Origin: Chalara sp. BL73
Lineage: Eukaryota; Ascomycota; Leotiomycetes; Helotiales
Length of the DNA: 64,000 nucleotides
Direction of reading: 5' to 3'
NCBI GenBank assembly: GCA_918026815.1
Contig: CAKJVC010000208.1
Location: forward strand, 248,001-312,000
The position numbers were made by a program, and so were the translations under genes. The first letter of the stretch is position 1. Every line of letters begins with the position of its first letter. Below, one piece after another: positions 60,559 to 64,000 of this stretch. Below the pieces are notes generated by a model. The model was not told the origin of the DNA and did not search any database. It saw only the letters and a program-made list of their open reading frames with translations.

Positions 60559-62120
60559 CTAGTTTCGACGGTTTTGGTTGTTGTTATTCCCATTTCCACC
60601 AAGTCTATCCCGCACCCAGTTCATTGCTGAGTTGATGGTTCCACCATTGCCCGAACCACTACTGCGCTGAGAATGTCGTGAATGGTCGCTTCCGCTCGTA
60701 TCAGCTCTTCTGACATTGTCACGGCTAGTATCTGAGTAGTGACGGTTGTATGCTCCCGGCATCTGCCATGTGTCATCTTCTGCTTGTTGTGGTTCGTCTG
60801 CTGGTTGTCCTAAGTTCCGAATTCTATCTAATCTAGCTTGATTTCTAGCCTCCCGACCTGAACTATCCGTTCTCGTGTGTGAAGGGTGTGTTGACCAATT
60901 TGGCGGAGCAGGTGACTGTGGTTGGTTTGGTTGCCGACTATTCGAGTTTGACGATGCAGTTGCATCTTCGTCGATTCCTTTTCTGCAAATTGGGCATGTA
61001 TTGTGCTCGCGTAGCCAAGCACTGGCACATGCTTCATGAAACCAGTGCGTACATGGAAGGACAACGACTTCATCGCCTATATGTACATCATCCATACAGA
61101 CTGTGCACTCTCCTTTCCCTTCCGGAAGCATTTTCTCGTTAAGCTTCTCCTTGGGTAACGCAGCTATTGCCTCAGCAGTTGCTGGACCAGGGGCATTAGA
61201 GGTTGGATGAGCTTCCATCATTTGGGATATTATGCGATCCAAAGCTTCTTGGGAATAAACTGCGTCACCATGGCGAGCGTTAGCAGGATCAAGCAGTGAA
61301 GCGAAGAGCCCTTGGAGACCGCCAGGCATCCCGTTGTTTGGGCCTTGACCTTGCGGCGCCATCAATCCAAAGAGAGCCGAAAGTAGCCTGGTACTTGGTC
61401 AGTATGTTTGATGCTTGAAAGATATTGCATACCTAGCTGGGTCGTCGCCATCAACTTCTCTGTCACCATTTCTTTGGGGGTTTATGTTTCCTGTGGTAAA
61501 CGTATAGCGACCGCCAAACACTGTAGGTCCGCCAACACCTGCTCGCCCTGGAAGAGGTGGAAACAAATCGTCCGAGCCGGATCTTCCAGCTTGACCATTT
61601 CGTAAGGAAGGTCCCATAATCGTCGCCAGCATGTCCTGAAAACTTCTGGTGAGCATCTCAGGAGTGTCATCTTGTCCTGGACTTTGCCTGGCACGACCGC
61701 CAAACGATACCCCTGCAGGACCCGAAGATCGAATGGTTCGGGTTATGAATATGGAACCTGCAGGTCCATGTCTAATGTGTTCTTCGATATCTGCTTCTTC
61801 CGGATCTGGGGCATCATCCCAGGGATTGTGATTACGAATAGAGCGAAAACCAGGTGGAGTTTGAGTGGGCAACGGGGCATTAATAGGCCGTGGATCGCTT
61901 TCGCCAGGAGTTATCTAGTCTAGTTAGTACTTAAACAGATATAGAGGCAAAGTCGACATCTGCTTACAATTTCCGTAATTTCAGACTGACACCTTGGGCA
62001 GTCCAAACCGTTGTGGTCGTCTCGATACCATTCAGTTTCGCAGGAGTGACAAAACACAACCTCTCGTGACCCTGTAGCATCTAAATGGCCATGCGTTGGC
62101 CTTGAGGCTGGCTCTGCCAT
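60559..62120 (-). CDS. RING-H2 E3 ubiquitin ligase with N-terminal zinc ribbon (RNF115/126-like), 487 aa
   Basis: Probable E3 ligase. Exons: 62120..61968, 61914..61433 and 61387..60559. An N-terminal C-x2-C...C-x2-C ribbon (C24, C27, C41, C44; VVFCHSCETEWYRDDHNGLD) matches the ubiquitin-binding BCA2-type zinc finger of the RNF115/RNF126 family. The C3H2C3 RING lies at C306, C309, C324, H326, H329, C332, C343 and C346 (VVLPCTHWFHEACASAWLRE, NTCPICRKG). The middle is Gly/Pro-rich and disordered, and the C-terminal quarter is Ser/Asn/Arg-rich ending in an Asn run (GGNGNNNNQNRRN). Relatives work in quality control of mislocalised membrane proteins; that role here is inference. It is convergent with the Zn2Cys6 gene, 170 bp away. 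Confidence 0.9.
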
Positions 62121-62962
62121 TCTTGCGTCCTGAAGGGCTTGATAGCCAGCGATGGCAGTCACGGCGAGACTTAAAGCCAAGCCCGTTGCTCGCAGTGCTC
62201 GGAAAGCCAGAATGGAGGACTCAAAAATAGAAACTCAGATTTATTCGGGATGGTCCGAAGCTCCTGTAGTCGCTTGCGCCTGCTTTGCTTTGTCCGACAA
62301 TCAATCAGAACTATGACTAGGTAGTGGCGATATTGATCGGAGATCTTGTTCTTGCATAGAACGATTGCTTCGTGACTAGGGGCAAGTGTTGGCAGATTCG
62401 CTATAGGAGAGAGGAGCTATTCGATAGCAATCAAAATAGGAAGAAGACTGCCTTATAGCTAAACACCGATAGAGGTGAGCTCGTGGTCAGGGTGATGTAA
62501 CTGCGTCACTCCAGGATCGGCCGGCAACCCCTGTTAAACGTGCATGGGGTTATCGATAACGGCAGAGGAATTCCAAGGGTGGCAACTGTAACAGCGGCAA
62601 CAATGTTTCTTTGCTTTATCTTTGAGAGAGAGAGAGAATGTCTTTATTTTACTTGTAAAGTATGTGATTCCATGTTTCAGCAAGTTTGCGTGGGTCTATC
62701 TTGAGCATCTGAATACCGTGGATGTTCCAGTCAGATTGTAGTATTCTATGACCTTCTTACCGATTCTCTATCCCGCCAATCACAACAACGAACCAACAGA
62801 GCAATATGCAGGTTTGTGACATGAAAAAGGTGCAATAGGAGAATTTAAAGGATTCATAATCTCGCTTCAATAATACAATGTTACACTTCGCTCATGTAGG
62901 TATTATAAACAATGCCACCCATAGAACCACCCAAAGCATATGCCATTTCATGTATTTCTTCA
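62121..62962. other. Intergenic, FIS1 3' side and RING gene upstream region
   Basis: Contains a short GA repeat near 62624-62637. No gene seen. Confidence 0.45.
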
Positions 62963-63675
62963 TCACCTCGCACGCCTTCCAACACCTTTAAATATCATTC
63001 CCCCTATGACACCTGCTGCTATAGCGACTCCACTGAGAATAGCAACGCCCATCATGCCTTCCCGAGCCACTTTGTCATCGATCAGTCCTCGTAGGCTCGC
63101 CGCTTGCAGATTCGCTGGCTCCTTTTCTAGCAATAAATCATTATATCTTCGTGCCTCTGCGTAGTTTCCTAATTTGTAATTGCCGAGCGCTAAATAGTAT
63201 AGACACTCCCGTCTGCGCTCAGGAGAAGTGCGGAAGATATCTGAAAGCAATCGAACCCCTTCTTGTTGTTCTTGACGTTGATTTGACTTGATTAATCCCT
63301 TTGATCTGTTAACCCAGCTACCAGAATGAACTTTTGCGACGGAGATATAGCCTACCCATGCAAAGTTGAATTTTGTTTGTACTCCTACATACTCTCCTTC
63401 TTTCTCATATTGTGCCCGTAGAACTTGTAATTCTGCAGGTTTTAGTGGACTAGCAAAATGTTAGCATATCTTCATGGCTCCGAATATCGCGACGACTGAC
63501 CTTTCTGCGTCTGCAGCATCTGTAAATGTTGGAGTTGTCAGTAAAGCTGTTTCCTGCCGAAGAGTTGTAGGAAGACTTCAAATCCGGTATAGAGAGCCAG
63601 GTTTTTGTACCAAGATTCATGAATATCCAAAGTTTACATAAAAGTTCCATACTTACACGGAAGAGATGAAGTCAT
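62963..63675 (-). CDS. FIS1: Mitochondrial fission protein FIS1, 155 aa
   Basis: Tail-anchored outer-membrane adaptor of mitochondrial and peroxisomal division that recruits the dynamin machinery. Exons: 63675..63657, 63519..63501 (19 nt), 63449..63356 and 63298..62963. Spliced, the N-terminus is [20 protein letters not shown], the fungal Fis1 start. Two TPR-like repeats follow: [17 protein letters not shown] with [20 protein letters not shown], and [40 protein letters not shown] completes the fold. A single C-terminal membrane span ([20 protein letters not shown]) ends in basic KGVGRRAR, the mitochondrial targeting signal. The last acceptor is AAAG, since the nearer ACAG overlaps the branch site and shifts the frame. 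Confidence 0.94.
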
Positions 63676-64000
63676 GCTGACCCCTTGATCTATATAAAAA
63701 TCTGTATATTTGTACTTCTGATATTAAAGACGATAAAAGAAGTTGTGTTGCTGTCGCTGTCGCTGTTGCTGTTGCTGTAGCTTGAGCTGGTGCTACTCTG
63801 AAGTCGAGATGGTTCTTGCTCATGTGGCGCTTTGTGGCTTGTGATTAATCGGCGACGTCACAAGGCGGTTGTCAGGTCAACAACCACCTTGGAATGTCAG
63901 GCATATCAAAATAACCTCGCCATTAAAAAATCATCAGAACCACTGAACATTATTATTGCACCGAAACCCAAGGGCACCTTTAGCTTAAGACACTCTACCA
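63676..64000. other. FIS1 upstream region to window end
   Basis: Contains a GCTGTC/GCTGTT hexamer repeat. No gene seen before the window ends. Confidence 0.45.
63748..63779. repeat. GCTGTY hexanucleotide repeat
   Basis: About five copies of GCTGTC/GCTGTT (TTGCTGTCGCTGTCGCTGTT and on) 75-105 bp upstream of the FIS1 ATG. On the FIS1 sense strand it reads ACAGCG/ACAGCA, so it probably lies in the leader or core promoter. Confidence 0.75.

Overview
The window reads as a nuclear chromosome segment of a filamentous ascomycete. It has many short (45-80 nt) introns with GTRNGT-type donors and CTAAC/CTGAC-like branch sites, a tRNA interrupted one base 3' of its anticodon, and fungal families such as bZIP+DUF3425, Zn2Cys6, an AreB-type GATA factor, a group III G-alpha and Hog1. 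Protein flavour suggests a leotiomycete (Botrytis/Sclerotinia-like), but that is an impression, not a measurement. I reconstructed 22 protein-coding genes by hand-splicing. Where both ends are in the window, exon lengths sum to whole codons. There is also one intron-containing tRNA-Leu and one decayed gene.

Layout. 1-6 kb: the 5' part of a secreted HExxH protein, then a gene-poor stretch holding a broken zincin-like gene. 6-10 kb: a trypsin-like protease and an F-box-like protein. 10-18 kb: tRNA-Leu(AAG), an NmrA-like reductase, LCP5 (ribosome assembly) divergent from EMP70 (nonaspanin), and MED4. 19-28 kb: NCS-1 calcium sensor, an unrecognised six-exon gene, and a bZIP factor. 28-43 kb: cullin-1, G-alpha (GNA-3 type), glycogen phosphorylase and the Hog1 MAP kinase, all on the plus strand. 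43-54 kb: AVL9, AreB-type GATA factor, KRR1 and a FHIT/HNT2 dinucleoside hydrolase. 54-64 kb: CTF18 divergent from a Zn2Cys6 regulator, a RING-H2 ubiquitin ligase and FIS1.

Most of the genes are core cellular machinery: ubiquitin ligation, cAMP/stress signalling, glycogen use, vesicle traffic, ribosome assembly, sister-chromatid cohesion and mitochondrial fission. I see no biosynthetic cluster, intact transposon, CRISPR array or phage. G-alpha, glycogen phosphorylase and Hog1 lie in a row within about 9 kb, which makes a signalling-metabolism neighbourhood worth a synteny check.

I found no clear new system. The observations most worth following are: the unrecognised six-exon gene at 22743-23957; the AreB locus, whose conserved-looking upstream frame lacks an AUG and whose second intron holds an in-frame ATG just before the zinc finger; the broken zincin gene at 3858-4414; a GC-AG intron with a 17-nt microexon in cullin-1; and a possible mitochondrial presequence on the FHIT homologue.
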